Shown one piece after another: positions 24,601 to 36,292 of a stretch of DNA of 64,000 nt. The position numbers were made by a program, and so were the translations under genes. The notes beneath the pieces are model-generated. The model was not told where the DNA came from and did no database searches. It saw nothing but the letters and a program-made list of their open reading frames with translations. Position 1 is the stretch's first letter; every line of letters begins with the position of its first letter. This stretch comes from Rhyacichthys aspro (lineage: Eukaryota > Chordata > Actinopteri > Gobiiformes > Rhyacichthyidae), in assembly GCA_036850595.1 (NCBI GenBank), contig CM072160.1:15789906-15853905 (forward strand). The letters are read 5' to 3'.

Positions 24601-25584
24601 ACAATTACACAGACATAATAATAAACCATCACCTCCACAAACTGTCAAACACTGTAATTTCCACTGTGTTGTGCTTCAAAATGACTTGCAGTGTGTGGCT
24701 GCAATTTACGTTGGCGCTTAAATGGTAAAAGTCCCGTAATGTAAAAGCTATTTATTTTCACTCCTTTATAGACCATCTGAGAACATAGTGGCTCAAATGC
24801 ATCATAAAAAGGAGTTTATAAGTGAAATGTTAGCTGCAAGACTGAATGCAGGCTATTTATTCAATAAAAATAATGCTATGCATAGTTTTCCCTCTGAATC
24901 ATGAAGCATTTTTTATACTAAATCATTAATGGCACATTGTTTCCACATTCAAACCAAATATGTTCTGTTTCATCCTGACAAATGTGGAAATTTGAAAAGC
25001 TGAATCAAGCTATCCCTTTATATCACAGAAATATTTTGAATCAGACAGCCTCAAATCAAACATTAAAGGCCATTCCAGAAATAAGTGTGAACTGTGAAGT
25101 TTTTAATCCTCCTCCTCTATGAATAACCACAGTTTGGAGTGCCTTTGCTGCACTCAAAGCTGTCAGTGAAACCATGCAATAGGGCTGAAATCCACTTCAG
25201 ATTTGTCCTCTCACATCAAAGTGCAGAGTGTTTGCACTGGGATCAAATGGAGCAGCAAGAGGGCAACAACACTGATTCTGGGGGAAGGATTAAAACCGCC
25301 ATTAATTAAATATATTCCTCCGCAAACTGCTGCTGCATTTTAAATATGGTGATGCAAACATTAATACTTGCTGCGCTTTGTCACTCCATTCATCAGCGAT
25401 TCTCTTTGAGGATTATTGTTGGCGACGCCTCTGGGATAAGAGCATGCTGTATGAATGCAATCTAATTGGAGAGACAGTGAAATCAAACATAATTTGAGTC
25501 TCTGACTAATATTAATCTGAAACAAATATGTTGTCACCAAGATGACATTAACACAACAACAGTAATGAACATTAAATCCACAAA
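21611..25584. other. Intergenic, no recognised gene
   Basis: Only short unrecognised frames are present. There is a TG microsatellite at 23510-23526. The stretch 25250-25560, next to the fzd9 3' end, is non-repetitive and dense in ATTAATTAAA, TAATTGG and TAATATTAAT words. It is the best enhancer-like candidate beside fzd9, though unproven. Confidence 0.45.
23510..23526 (+). repeat. Short TG microsatellite
   Basis: About eight GT units follow CAGACCTCAG. The tract is short and simple. Confidence 0.8.
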
Positions 25585-26036
25585 TTTATTATCCTCCAAA
25601 ATGCAAGAACCAGGCTCTTATAAAAGGCACTTAAATTTCCCCTTGACTTCAATGAATGCATCTAAACAGAGCCAAGGTGAACTTAAATTAAATATATATT
25701 TACAATAAATAAAACATTTATACACATTTTTTACAGTTAACCATGCCACTTTGAGAGAGGAGAATAAAAGCCTATTTTCCCAAGACACCTCCCTTTTAAG
25801 TAATTTTTTTGTGTCGTTTTTTGCAACACTGGGCATGTCTACTGCACAAAACACCATGTGACAGAAATATGCATAACAATACTGAACGAATACTGTTTGT
25901 GAGAGCTTCTCATAGTGACGCTTGTACCTGTGTGTCCCTTGGCAGCAGCAGAAGAGTAACAGTTTAATTTACCACTCAAAGTCTTTTAGCAGCTCCCTAC
26001 ACAGGCCATGTGTGTACCTGCATGCAAATGTCCCAC
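25585..26036 (-). other. fzd9: fzd9 3' UTR with polyadenylation signal
   Basis: On the minus strand an AATAAA hexamer (plus strand TTTATT at 25585-25590) lies about 450 bases after the fzd9 stop. The intervening sequence has no intron signals or coding similarity. The 3' end just below 25585 is inferred. Confidence 0.55.
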
Positions 26037-27794
26037 TCAGACGTGCGTGGGGTTGTCCGAGTGCAGGTCGGCCTTAGCCATGTGCAGAACCACAGCAGGA
26101 GATTTGTAGTGGCATTGTGTGCTGCTGCAGCTCACACTGTTGCACGGTTTCCTACTACTAGTCCTGTCTGCCAGTTTCCTGCTGCACAGCCCCTGCCAGG
26201 TCTGCAGGGTCTTAGAGCTCCACACCCACACTCCGCTGGTGATGCCCACCACCAGCGACATGAAAATCTTCAGCATGAACACTGCCACCGTGGGCACCGA
26301 TGTTTGCAGTGAGCAGTCATTGTTGTGGCTGTTGAAAAAGCCACACTTCATCTGCAGCCCCCGAAGTTTCCAGTAGTCCATGTTGAGTCTCTCGTAGAAG
26401 TAGCAGACAATGACACAGGTGGCAGGCACCGTGTAGAGGATGGAGTAGATGCCAATTTTCACCATGAGCTTCTCCAGCTTTTCAGTGTTGGTGCCTTCCG
26501 TTTTCATCACCTTGCGAATGTGGAACAGAGCCACGAAGCCTGTGAGGATGAAGGAGGTGCCAATGACCAGGTAACAGGAGAGGGGTATCAGTACGAAGCC
26601 CGTTAAAGCCCCAGAGTCCATGCTCCCCACGTAGCACAGTCCTGTCAGCTCGTCTCCAGCCACTTTCCTCATGGTGAGGATGATGATAGTCTTCAGAGCA
26701 GGGATGCCCCAGGCCGCCATGTGGAAATAGTTGCTGTGGGCTTCAATAGCTTCGTGGCCCCACTTTTTCCCAGCTGCCAAGAACCAGGTGAGGGTTAGAA
26801 TGACCCACCAGATAGATGACGCCATGCCAAAGTAGTAGAGGATGAGGAAGACAATGGCGCAGCCCGTGGACTCCAGCCCTTCCTGGATGATGTAGAGCTC
26901 TCCATGTTCGCGGTCACAGGCAATATTTTCAGCACCGGCCACTGAGCGTATTATAAAAGCCACAGAGTAGACGTTGTAGCACATGGAGAGGAAGATGATT
27001 GGCCGCTCTGGATACTGGAAGCGGTGCGGTTCAAGGAGGAAAGTCAGCACGGTGAAGGCTGTAGAAACGAAGCATAAGGTGGACCACACTGTCATCCAAA
27101 TGAATGCAAAGTCCTTGTCCTGCCTAGACCAGAAAACGTCCACAGCAGGGGAGCAGCGTGGTGCACAGGACTGGCTCTTCTCAACAAACTGGAACTTATC
27201 TGGGTTCTCACAAGAGCCCATGCTGCCTGGCGAGCGATTAGTGTTGGTCCCAGGCTGCCGGGGCCGAGGTGGCACTGGAAGCATGCCCTCGCCTTTCTTC
27301 CCCTCGGCCACGGTTCCATTGTCGGGGGCTTCCATACACAGAGCGTTGGGGTCGTTCTTGGTGGGCAGCCTGGAGCAGTCCAGGGAGTCCGGCCAGCTGT
27401 AGCTGAACTTCTTCATAATGGGAGCACATCTCTCCCTGGCCTGCTCGCACATGGGTCTGCAGGCAGGGATGGAGGTTGACACTTTGTCCGTGCACATGGG
27501 GGCGTAAAGGGAGCAGAGGAAAAAGCGGAGGTGCACGTCGCAGCCATAAGCCACAAGAGGGGCAAACTCGTTTAGCTTAATAGCAGCCTCTTTCTGGTTG
27601 TCATGGTCCATAAAGTTGGGCATCCGGGTCAGGTTGTAGCCGATCCCTTGGCACATGGGGATCACGATGGGCTCGCACTTGGCTGGTCTGTCTCGCTCAA
27701 AGTCGTAGGAGCCGATCTCAAAACTGGAACCAGAAATCACCAGTAAACACCACAGAAAGATCGCCACCTTTAGAGGACAACCGTCCACGCTCAT
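26037..27794 (-). CDS. fzd9: Frizzled-9 Wnt receptor
   Basis: Seven-pass plasma-membrane receptor that binds Wnt through an extracellular cysteine-rich domain and signals through Dishevelled. It is a single uninterrupted exon of 585 residues, as in other FZD9 genes. I start at the ATG at 27792-27794 (AAAATCATGAGC, A at -3). The reading frame runs 8 codons further up, but only to a GTG, and an in-frame TAA lies at 27825-27827. Residues 1-24 form a signal peptide, and the CRD covers about 28-150 (IPMCQGIGYNLTRMPN, LYAPMC, PACRPMCEQAR). Seven membrane segments begin near residue 225 (FAFIWMTVWSTLCF). The Dishevelled-binding KTxxxW motif is KTLQTW at 528-533, and the tail ends in PTHV, a PDZ-type terminus. 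CRD, loops and the tail (CHYKSP, VVLHM) match human FZD9 rather than FZD10 or FZD4. It is convergent with baz1b, as in human 7q11.23. Fish may carry a paralogue, so an a/b suffix is not assigned. Confidence 0.96.
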   Translation of the reverse strand: MSVDGCPLKVAIFLWCLLVISGSSFEIGSYDFERDRPAKCEPIVIPMCQGIGYNLTRMPNFMDHDNQKEAAIKLNEFAPLVAYGCDVHLRFFLCSLYAPMCTDKVSTSIPACRPMCEQARERCAPIMKKFSYSWPDSLDCSRLPTKNDPNALCMEAPDNGTVAEGKKGEGMLPVPPRPRQPGTNTNRSPGSMGSCENPDKFQFVEKSQSCAPRCSPAVDVFWSRQDKDFAFIWMTVWSTLCFVSTAFTVLTFLLEPHRFQYPERPIIFLSMCYNVYSVAFIIRSVAGAENIACDREHGELYIIQEGLESTGCAIVFLILYYFGMASSIWWVILTLTWFLAAGKKWGHEAIEAHSNYFHMAAWGIPALKTIIILTMRKVAGDELTGLCYVGSMDSGALTGFVLIPLSCYLVIGTSFILTGFVALFHIRKVMKTEGTNTEKLEKLMVKIGIYSILYTVPATCVIVCYFYERLNMDYWKLRGLQMKCGFFNSHNNDCSLQTSVPTVAVFMLKIFMSLVVGITSGVWVWSSKTLQTWQGLCSRKLADRTSSRKPCNSVSCSSTQCHYKSPAVVLHMAKADLHSDNPTHV

Positions 27795-28350
27795 GATTTT
27801 AGTCAGAAAACGCGTCACTGTCTTTTAAAATCAACATGAAACAGTCACAAATACGGGGTGGCTTACAGAGAGAGCCCCGCTATTTCCCCGTTGCGGTGGC
27901 AGCTCCACATTGCCGTGACTTTTACCGCTCCTTTTGAGAAAAACACTTGGAAAAAGGGCAGTTGTCCGCTTTAGTTATTAGCGTGCTTGCAATTATTAAT
28001 CCCGGCGTCAGTCCACAAAGGTCCGTAATTAGACGTGACACTCAGAAACTTCGACTAAGGTTAAAAGGGGGAAATAAATAAATCAAACCAAAGACAGCGT
28101 TGCGCGCAAATGCTCAGAATTGCGCACGAGAGTGAAAACAGCTTAAAAAAGGCAGTCGTTGTGGCTCCAAAAGGCTGTGTAGCTGAAAAAGACTAGCTCT
28201 CTGTCTGTCTGTCGGCTCTTGCTCTTCTCTCTCCGCAGTCAGGCTCGACACTGAAGTTTGAGAGCAGCTCGGTGGGACTTGAGTCTCAGACACAGAGCGG
28301 AGAGAGGGGTGGGCTCCGTGACGCGCACATTTCCCCCGCGCACGCTCCAC
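27795..28350 (-). promoter_or_regulatory. fzd9: fzd9 5' UTR and CpG-rich promoter region
   Basis: CG dinucleotides are clearly denser here than in the surrounding AT-rich DNA, for example in GCGCGTCACGG and GCGTGCGCGGGGG read on the minus strand near 28310-28345. No convincing TATA box sits at a defined distance, so a dispersed CpG-type promoter is likely. The exact transcription start cannot be read from the sequence. Confidence 0.5.
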
Positions 28351-31300
28351 ATTCATAATAAAGCACAGAGGACAGGTTAATAAAGGATGGTGGAACTGCG
28401 AGGTTGTACAGACGCTTATTCACCCGTGTAAAAGTAAAAGCCAACTCTTAGCATCATCACTTTATCATTAGTAGCCTATTTGGTTAATTAGCTTAATGAG
28501 GCTACTAGCGCACGCATCCTAAACAGATAAAATGTCCACTTAACGACTCTAAATTAGCAAAGAAAAAGAAGACAGGGTGATAAGTCATAAAGACATAGAT
28601 AACGTATAAGTATAGGCTACATTTTGGTATATTTTAAGGTCATCCTTGAAATTCAGCAAAATAAAGTAGCCTAATAGGATGTGGCCTTTAACTTAATACA
28701 TGAATTTAAAATGAGACTCTTGTGTTATTGCTGCGTCATTAACATAATTAATATCTAGAACTTGTCATAATTTACATTGCTAAGACATTATGATTGGTTG
28801 GGAACAAAAGGTTTAATTATTTTTCTTTCCCTTCTGGCAAGCAGAGTAAAACAAAGAGTAGTTTATTATTTCTCTTGAGTAGTTGTAGAAAAAGGCTTGC
28901 TGTTCTAGTAAAACGATAGTCTCAGAGGCATTTTACTGTTGCTGAATCATAATTACTCTGTCACCATTGCTGCTAATGTTTTTATGTGGTACAATGTGAA
29001 TCTAATCTACTATTGTCTTCTGCAGCTGGTGGGGATTACACTGCCTTGCTTTAAGGCACTTAAATAACAGCCTTTTTTTTTTTTTTAATTGTCAAGTTGA
29101 TTTGGTTTGTGTCAATTATATAACAATATAAGGACACCCATTGACATAATGTGTTCTCTAGCCTCTAACCTTTGCCCTTATTCTATACCAGGTCGAATGG
29201 CTCTTTGAGGGTCCATCTTGAAGGAAAGGACCAGCCACCAAGCCCTCACTTTGAAGGTAAGGTCCTTGCTTTGATTCAGACGCAGGCCGACACCTCATTG
29301 ATAAACAGATGATTTGAATGAGCATGACTAAATATCACAAAGTGGTGCACAGAATCACATCTAACATGCAGCAGATGAATAATAAAGCGAGTGTGCAGAG
29401 CAGAGGGCCATTGTTTCCATCTAGTGGCTAAATGAGGAGGGCATGCGGCTCCACAGCTGTTGCCCCGAGTATTTGATCTTTTCTCAAACAGGGGAGGAAC
29501 TCGAGGATTCTGGCCTGTCGCCCCGCAGAACTGCATTGGCTGTCAACTGCATACTGTCTCTATTAGCCTCTGTGTTTAAACTCTGTCTTCTCATGGCAGT
29601 TTTGCACTTGTCTGCCTTGTGAATAACTGTGTTGTCTCAGAATGAACCAGTGCCAACATACTGCGGAGAAGTATGCCGAGTGCCTGCTGCGTCCTACACA
29701 TGAACACTCAATTACACACACTGCGCTTAAAGGGATTCAGATAAAAAGATAGATGCCACCCAGTCTGATAAATATGATGCTACAGCCCAGTTGTTAGCTG
29801 AGGTTACCTTTTTTTTTCCACATGACTGACATTTGCCCTGTTTAATCAATATCAATATCAATCAATAGGGATTAGAATCATTAAGTAATATATTTCATTA
29901 TTCTCTGTCTATAGTGACAGTTATATAAAGTTTTTCTGTGATACTTGATACACAATTCAACACAATATTGAGTGAAAAAAGACAAAAAACTTTTGCATTA
30001 TTCACTGTGTCTTAGTGCAATATAACAGACACGACTGATATATGCCCATCTCAGACAGCCACTGTTTCATTGTAAAAATTACTTAACACACATAATCTGA
30101 TCATGATTATGTTCCAGGGAAAAGAAACAATAAATAAAATGCTAAAGAACGCAAGTGACTGATTTACCAGTTTTAAAGGTTTTAGGATGTTCATGATAGG
30201 TCCTTGGTGCCTCAGTGATTCTGTGCAGTACTGCGGCATTACAAAGCTAGATTAACTGTTACCTTCACAGCAGCCCTCTGCACAATTGAGATTTCACAAG
30301 CCAATTACAGCCATGAAAAAAAGCAAATGACCATTAGTAAGTAGTAACGCATAATGGAACACTTGAAGTAGTTTTATCTCCTAAATGAGGTGTAAAAATG
30401 CTTCTGTTTGAATACAGGCTTTTATAAGAGTCTTGCTTTAACTATGTCTTAAGAAAGGAAATCTTTTCTTCCTTGCCTTCTGGGTGACAAATTATGGTAG
30501 ATGGAGTCAGAGTGTGCAGATTTATCAGATCTGGCGTCAGGTAAAGAAAAAAACCTTCAAACTAAAGCTGATTGAGTCAGGAGAAATTCCAGACTAAGAT
30601 GATATCTTTTTGTACGTCATCACTGAGTCAAGTTGAGTTGAACACAAAGTCTTTGACAGGGGTTCCATTGCTAGTGAGCAGCTCGGGCACTTAGATGTAT
30701 TTAACCTCACACGTCAAAGACAAAGGGTCATTGGATAGTGCAAGTGAGAGTGTGCCCTTAAAAGGCCTCAGATATTACCAGAGAGATACTGTATCTCCCT
30801 CCAAGGTAAGAAGCACACATCGGGATGCATTAGTGTCCAAGTCAAAAGCCTCTTAAAGTGAGAGTACTGGTTGGCTCTGTGTTTCTCTTGGAACTGTTTG
30901 TGCTAACTGACCCCTTCATTAGTATATATGTGGACCATTACAGCAAACCATTCAAATTAGTTATGTTTGATTTTATTTACCAAAAATACTTCTGATTCCG
31001 TTTGGACGTTGCAACATGTTTTTCCGATTAGCTGTCAAACACTGTTGCCGTTCTGCGCATTCTTCGGGGCGACATCCACCAAGAATCAATGCCATTATGC
31101 TGCTTATTAGTTTAGGAGACACAAGGTCTGACCGCACCACCGCTCTTTATCACCCCTAACACAATACAAGCCTATTGTGCTCCCCCAGTGCGTTTTTATT
31201 ACATCTAATTATGTTATTTTATTCTTGACCTGAACTGAGGATGGTGAAAGAGTAGGAATATTTGCAACCAACTGTTTGATTTTGCTGGCTCGGATGTGAT

Positions 31301-34200
31301 TTGTTTTAAGAAGGTCAGTGCTGTTTATTTTGCAATTTGGTAGGAAGAGTGGATGGGTGCTACTTTTTTCTGCCCCAGTCTTGTTTGTTTTGTCCACAAT
31401 TCCGCCATATGCCAAGTCTCAGTATGTCTTAGTAATAACTAGTCTCCGCAAAAGAACCCCCCATCTTTTATTTCACGCATTCATCAAGCGTTTCGTGGAG
31501 TGTGGGCCTTGTAATTACTACCTCTTACTTATTGGTTATCGTATATCAGGCACAAAGCTATAAACATCCCGCCGAGAACAATGGGAGAGCCTTGCCACAG
31601 CTCGGCATGACATTACAATCCCAGAGACACAGGCCGTCTCAGATTGTTATGAGTGTAATAAGAGACACCTCACACTTTAAGCACTACATCTGGGCCAGTG
31701 TGCTGCCTTTGACAGTGAGTATAATAGAGAATTGTTGAGGCTTGGATCATGTAATTATGTCTTTGTTCTGCAGCGTGTAACTCATGGAGTGCTGGCAGAT
31801 GGAAGAGACCGCAGGTAAAAGTTAGCAGCAGTTTTCTTGTTTTCTAATGACGGCTCCAGAGTTATGATGTCTGTTTAAGTGACATTCCTCGCCTCTTTCC
31901 AAATCCACATTTTAAAAAATATTATTTGCTTTAATGAGAGCACCGCTCACTTTCGCTGTTATGCAATTTTTTATAGCGCTATTAGGTGACAGAGTGAATG
32001 GGAATGATTCATCACTCGTCAGCCCATCTGTGTTCCTCATCCTCCAGTGTTTTGGAACCAGATAATGTCCTTTACAGCTTGTGGCAGGTAACGATGACAC
32101 TGCGACCATTTCCCACTATGTCTGCCTTTCAAAAATTAAATGGATGTTAATAATAAATAAATGTTGCTGTTTATCTCTATAACAATCTACTGTATATGCT
32201 TTTGAAACTAGATTGCAGTACCTATCTTTTATTGGCACTGTTGATTGCAGGTAGGGTTCTCACAGTGAACCATGAAAACAAGGAGCTCACTGCAAATCAG
32301 TAAAACAGTGACTCACTTTAGAAAAACATTTTTGACATAGATTCATGTCTGTTTGTATATAACAATAACAGTCATTTCTTGCACTGCCAAGCTCAAGTAA
32401 TGTAGAACAACAGGGAATACTGTAGTGTCAGGAACAGAACCGTTTATAATCTGTTTCATAATAACACATGTCCTATTTTGGCACAACACTAATGTTCCAA
32501 TTTTACAAAGAAAACAGTAACAAACTGGATGTTGAATTGGGAGTTGAACATGTTAGACTCAATTAAACTGTGTAATATGTTTCAGTAATGTTTCAGGTAT
32601 GATGACAAGTTCATATCAATAGGAAGTGCTGGTGAAGATCTTGTGAGATCATTGTGTTCCTGTGAGAAATCCTATTAGAGATGTTGTGAGGCTCCAGTCA
32701 AACCCATCGCCTCAGTTAAGGCATCAGATAACATAACAACGGTTATGTTTAGGTATCACCATGAAGGCCCTCTAACCGTGAACCATGCTTATGTTTGTAG
32801 TCTTTTTAGCCATAGTTAAATTAGAGAAACACTCCTCAAACTCAGTTTTATTAAGATGGACATCCACATGCGACTTATGTTCTCATTTTAAGCCTTAACT
32901 GAAAATGACTATTAAAATGAGTATACTGACTCATAGTGTACCTTGCATTGATCTAAACATGCTATCTCTCTGTTAATAGTTAAGTGCTTGGTCCACAGCA
33001 GCTGGCATCCCCTTTACTGTAAACATGCCCAGCTCAACTGTCATAGTTTGAAATAGCTTAAAATGGTTCCTGTGGGAATGAGAACCTCAGGGTCCACTGA
33101 CTGTTTAAAGAAGTTTTCAAGTCAAAAAGTGTACATTAAGAATGAGATGTTTTCAGTCTTTGATGTTAGAATACATGCCTGACTGTGATTTCCCAGATCC
33201 CCCAGTTTGAAAGTGTAGTCATATGTTTCAGCTGCAGGATGTTTATATGAACTCCACTGATCATAAAGGTGAAATGTCAACACAGTCTTTGCTCAGCTGT
33301 CCATATAAAGCCAGTGTGCATCCTGGATTTTTAATTACGAGAGCAGCTAGACACTGGTAGCATTAACAAAATACACTGAGGGCCTGATGAACAGTCAATA
33401 AATCTGACTGTACTTTCCATTTTCCATCATAAACTACTGAATCGTTATACTGTGTTTGAAATACGTACGATATGTGTCTGTGTTTATGTTACTGGAATGC
33501 TAAAGTGGACTGGCAGGGATTGCATCAGTAAAATCTCCCTGCTTTGTTTTTAAAGGCTGGAGTTTCGAGGCACACTTGCGTCCACTCTCAGACGTCCTTG
33601 GGGAGCAATGCAGTTGAAAGCAATACTACTGCGTGGTCATAGTCATGTGTAGTGGAGAGGACTGGGGGTGTTTTGAATGGCCGAGGAAAGGACAGATGAG
33701 ATTTAAAAGATGGGAACAATGACGTTAATAAATTTTGTGAAGTTTCTTTCCAGCTTAGTGTAAACATATTGGAAATGTGTGTTGTTTTCTAAGAATAGGA
33801 ATTGTGAGCAGGCATTCAGAATTGGTAAGCTGTGGGGCTGATTATATTTCACTATGGGTCACAGTGTAGTTTGTGAGTGACTAGACCGTCAGCCAGGCCG
33901 GACTTAAGACTAAAATTGGACAGAGTGTGGGGGTGGCAGCAAGTGAGGTTAAAGGACCAAGTACGTGAACAAACGCAGTTATTTAATTTGTCAAAGTCAG
34001 TTAACTAAAGAATTGTGAAATGTAGGTTGTTTGATTATTTATTTAATGCACCCGATAAGATCATATACTTCACTTCTCTGTTAAAAACAGAGAATTACAA
34101 TAAGGCTTCTGTGTTGGACAGGTTGGCTTTAACTCTTGTCTTCTGTCCGTCTCCTGCTATCGGAAAAACTAATGAAACACTGTCGGAAGGTGGATTGCTC
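28351..34200. other. Intergenic, no recognised gene
   Basis: This is the upstream flank of fzd9. It holds T-rich runs (29070-29086), a short AATATC tandem at 29847-29865 and only short frames without family resemblance. Any regulatory function for fzd9 would be inference. Confidence 0.55.
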
Positions 34201-34640
34201 GTTCTTCTTTTTTTTAAAAAAGGGTGGGAGCGGATTATTTGTCACAGCTGCTCCGACCTGAGTCCATATCTAAGGAACCGCCTCCGGAGAGGTCAACCCT
34301 GTCGCGGTCTCACTCTAGCCTTTAAATCAATCACATGTCAAGGCTGTGAATAGCAGACCAATCAGCTCAATTAACACTAAAATACTCTGAATCCATGCCC
34401 TTCTGCCGCCCGTCACCACCTCTTGGGAGAGGCCTCTCAGATCTCGGGACATAAGAAGACACCGACAGGGTCAGACCCGCCAAAGGAGCCGCCCCAGTCG
34501 CGGCCTCGCAACCACGTACAGGCCCCTATCAAGCTATAGCAACATAACTTCAGCCTGCACTCACACACAAACAGCCCCGAGCCTATTTTTATACATCACA
34601 TCCTGGCAACGCACATGGGAAAACAAGCCCCCCCGTGCTA
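34201..34640. other. GC-richer island with two similar CG-rich words
   Basis: Base composition rises against the AT-rich surroundings. Two similar strings occur about 200 bases apart: CAACCCTGTCGCGGTCTCAC at about 34293 and GCCCCAGTCGCGGCCTCGCA at about 34491. Each is preceded by a GGA(A/G)CCGCC word. No gene model, tRNA boxes or promoter could be assigned. Confidence 0.35.
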
Positions 34641-36130
34641 TCAGTGTATCCAGTGTTGTCTGACTTGCACTGTTCTGTCCTCGTCTGATGTCGGACGGGA
34701 CAGAGACATAAGATAGCTGCCTTGGATAACTAAAAGATGGCTGCTTTAGATAGCTGCAGATACCAAAACAACTTGATTATGCATTTGGCAGCAGGGAGCA
34801 GTTGTTGATATTCCAGATGATGCATTCCTTTCAGAAATTTGTGCGAGCTTAATTGTCAGTAGTGTTGTGTTATCAAATCATTATCAGGATAAGTTAGATA
34901 CAATAAAAAAGTGCAACAGACTGACTGACTGAAGTCCCCCAGGGCTGCTTTGTGCTGCGCTATGAAATATAAGGCTAAAATGATTCTTTATTTGGATATG
35001 GAATCAGCTGATGCTGGGCAAGTGGTGTGCGTCTCACAATAGAACACTTCAGTGGCAATAAATACACACCTATGCTGCCCTTTTAGTATTCAGCTCCACA
35101 GTAACCATTTTAGAATGTCTCCATCCCAGCTGCAATGGGTTCTACTGCTTCACATGCATGAGATATCAATATGTCAGGCATAAATATGCATAATCTAAAC
35201 ACTTTCAGATCCAAGGAATGCACATATATATATTTTTGTTTCAGAAATGTTAATATTACACATATCTGTGGTTTTGCAGAATGTAGTAGCAGCATTAGCT
35301 CTGGTGGTTGGTAAGTGCCTGCATATATGTAAATATGTGAAAAGTATGTTTAACCAGTTAAAAACCAAAGAACCCAGGCAATTTGTTCTATTGGCAGACA
35401 CAGTCATAGTTAAGCTCAGGCACTTCATAAGGAAAGAAATGTGCCCCTCTTGAAGGCTCGTCACCAGCACTGGTGTTAAGAAGATTTCATTTATTCTTTG
35501 TTATGGACGTGTGATCGAATACTATATATATATATATATATATATGTAAACATAATACTGTTATTAAAGCTGGCAACAAAGCAATTTTGTAAAATAATGA
35601 TTTACTTTAACTTTTTGTGGACCTAGAGCGCTACTCTGATGGACACCATTTGGCAAGTAAACAAAAAAAGACACTGTATAATCAATGCTGCTACTTGAAC
35701 TGACAGTTTAGTGATCCATTTACTATCAGGACTGACTGTTGATGAAACCCAGGTCAGTGCTAGCATGCTACTTCCTGTTTTTATCTTGATCTCTGTTTTA
35801 TCTGTTTGTTTCTATCAGGACAAACCACCGATGTGTGTTGGATACTCCATCCGTGTTTAGTTTTGAGCTTTGTAGACAGTGATAACACAAAGTTCGCCAA
35901 AAGTTATATGCTCAGACTAAAGGCTAGTTGACATTAATTTGCTGTCCTCGGCTGCTTGTAATCTGTCTGATCTTCTTTAATCTTGTTAGTCTTCGTATCC
36001 CCTTTCTCAGGGACCCTGTGCTGGGAAATACAACATGTGAGCAAAGTAATCATAATTAATATTTTAACACATGTTGACTCACTCTGTTCAGCAGCCATAT
36101 GCGTGGATTTATAAGCAATGGGGGACATTA
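34641..36130. other. Intergenic, no recognised gene
   Basis: AT-rich DNA without recognised coding sequence. It contains imperfect local repetition of AGATAGCTGC/AGATGGCTGC words at 34710-34760 and the TA microsatellite listed separately. Confidence 0.5.
35523..35545. repeat. TA microsatellite
   Basis: About eleven uninterrupted TA units, which also form a perfect palindrome. Confidence 0.9.
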
Positions 36131-36137
36131 CAATTAT

Positions 36138-36292
36138 GATGATGAAGCACAAATATCTCCTACCATTTGCCGTGTGTCTGCGCCGGTCGAGAACAAGCTG
36201 TCAACCGAGCTCCAGCTGAAGGGAGCAACGGAGAGACCGAGACTCTGTAATGATGATGATGAAGCACAAATACCTCTTACCATTTGTCATGT
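36138..36292 (+). repeat. Imperfect direct repeat pair, 117-base offset
   Basis: The two copies start at 36138 and 36255. Each reads TGATGATGAAGCACAAAT, then A or C, then TCTCCTACCATTTGCCGTGT or CTCTTACCATTTGTCATGT. About 35 of 39 positions agree by eye. The spacer is GC-richer (CTGCGCCGGTCGAGAAC). The origin is unknown. Confidence 0.7.

Noticed and set aside
26983..27402. 139-codon open frame on the plus strand
   Set aside because: It is fully antisense to fzd9 coding sequence and is explained by codon constraint on the real gene.
27795..27818. Eight-codon upstream extension of the fzd9 frame
   Set aside because: The extension would start at GTG. The first ATG is at 27792-27794, has A at -3, and directly opens a good signal peptide.
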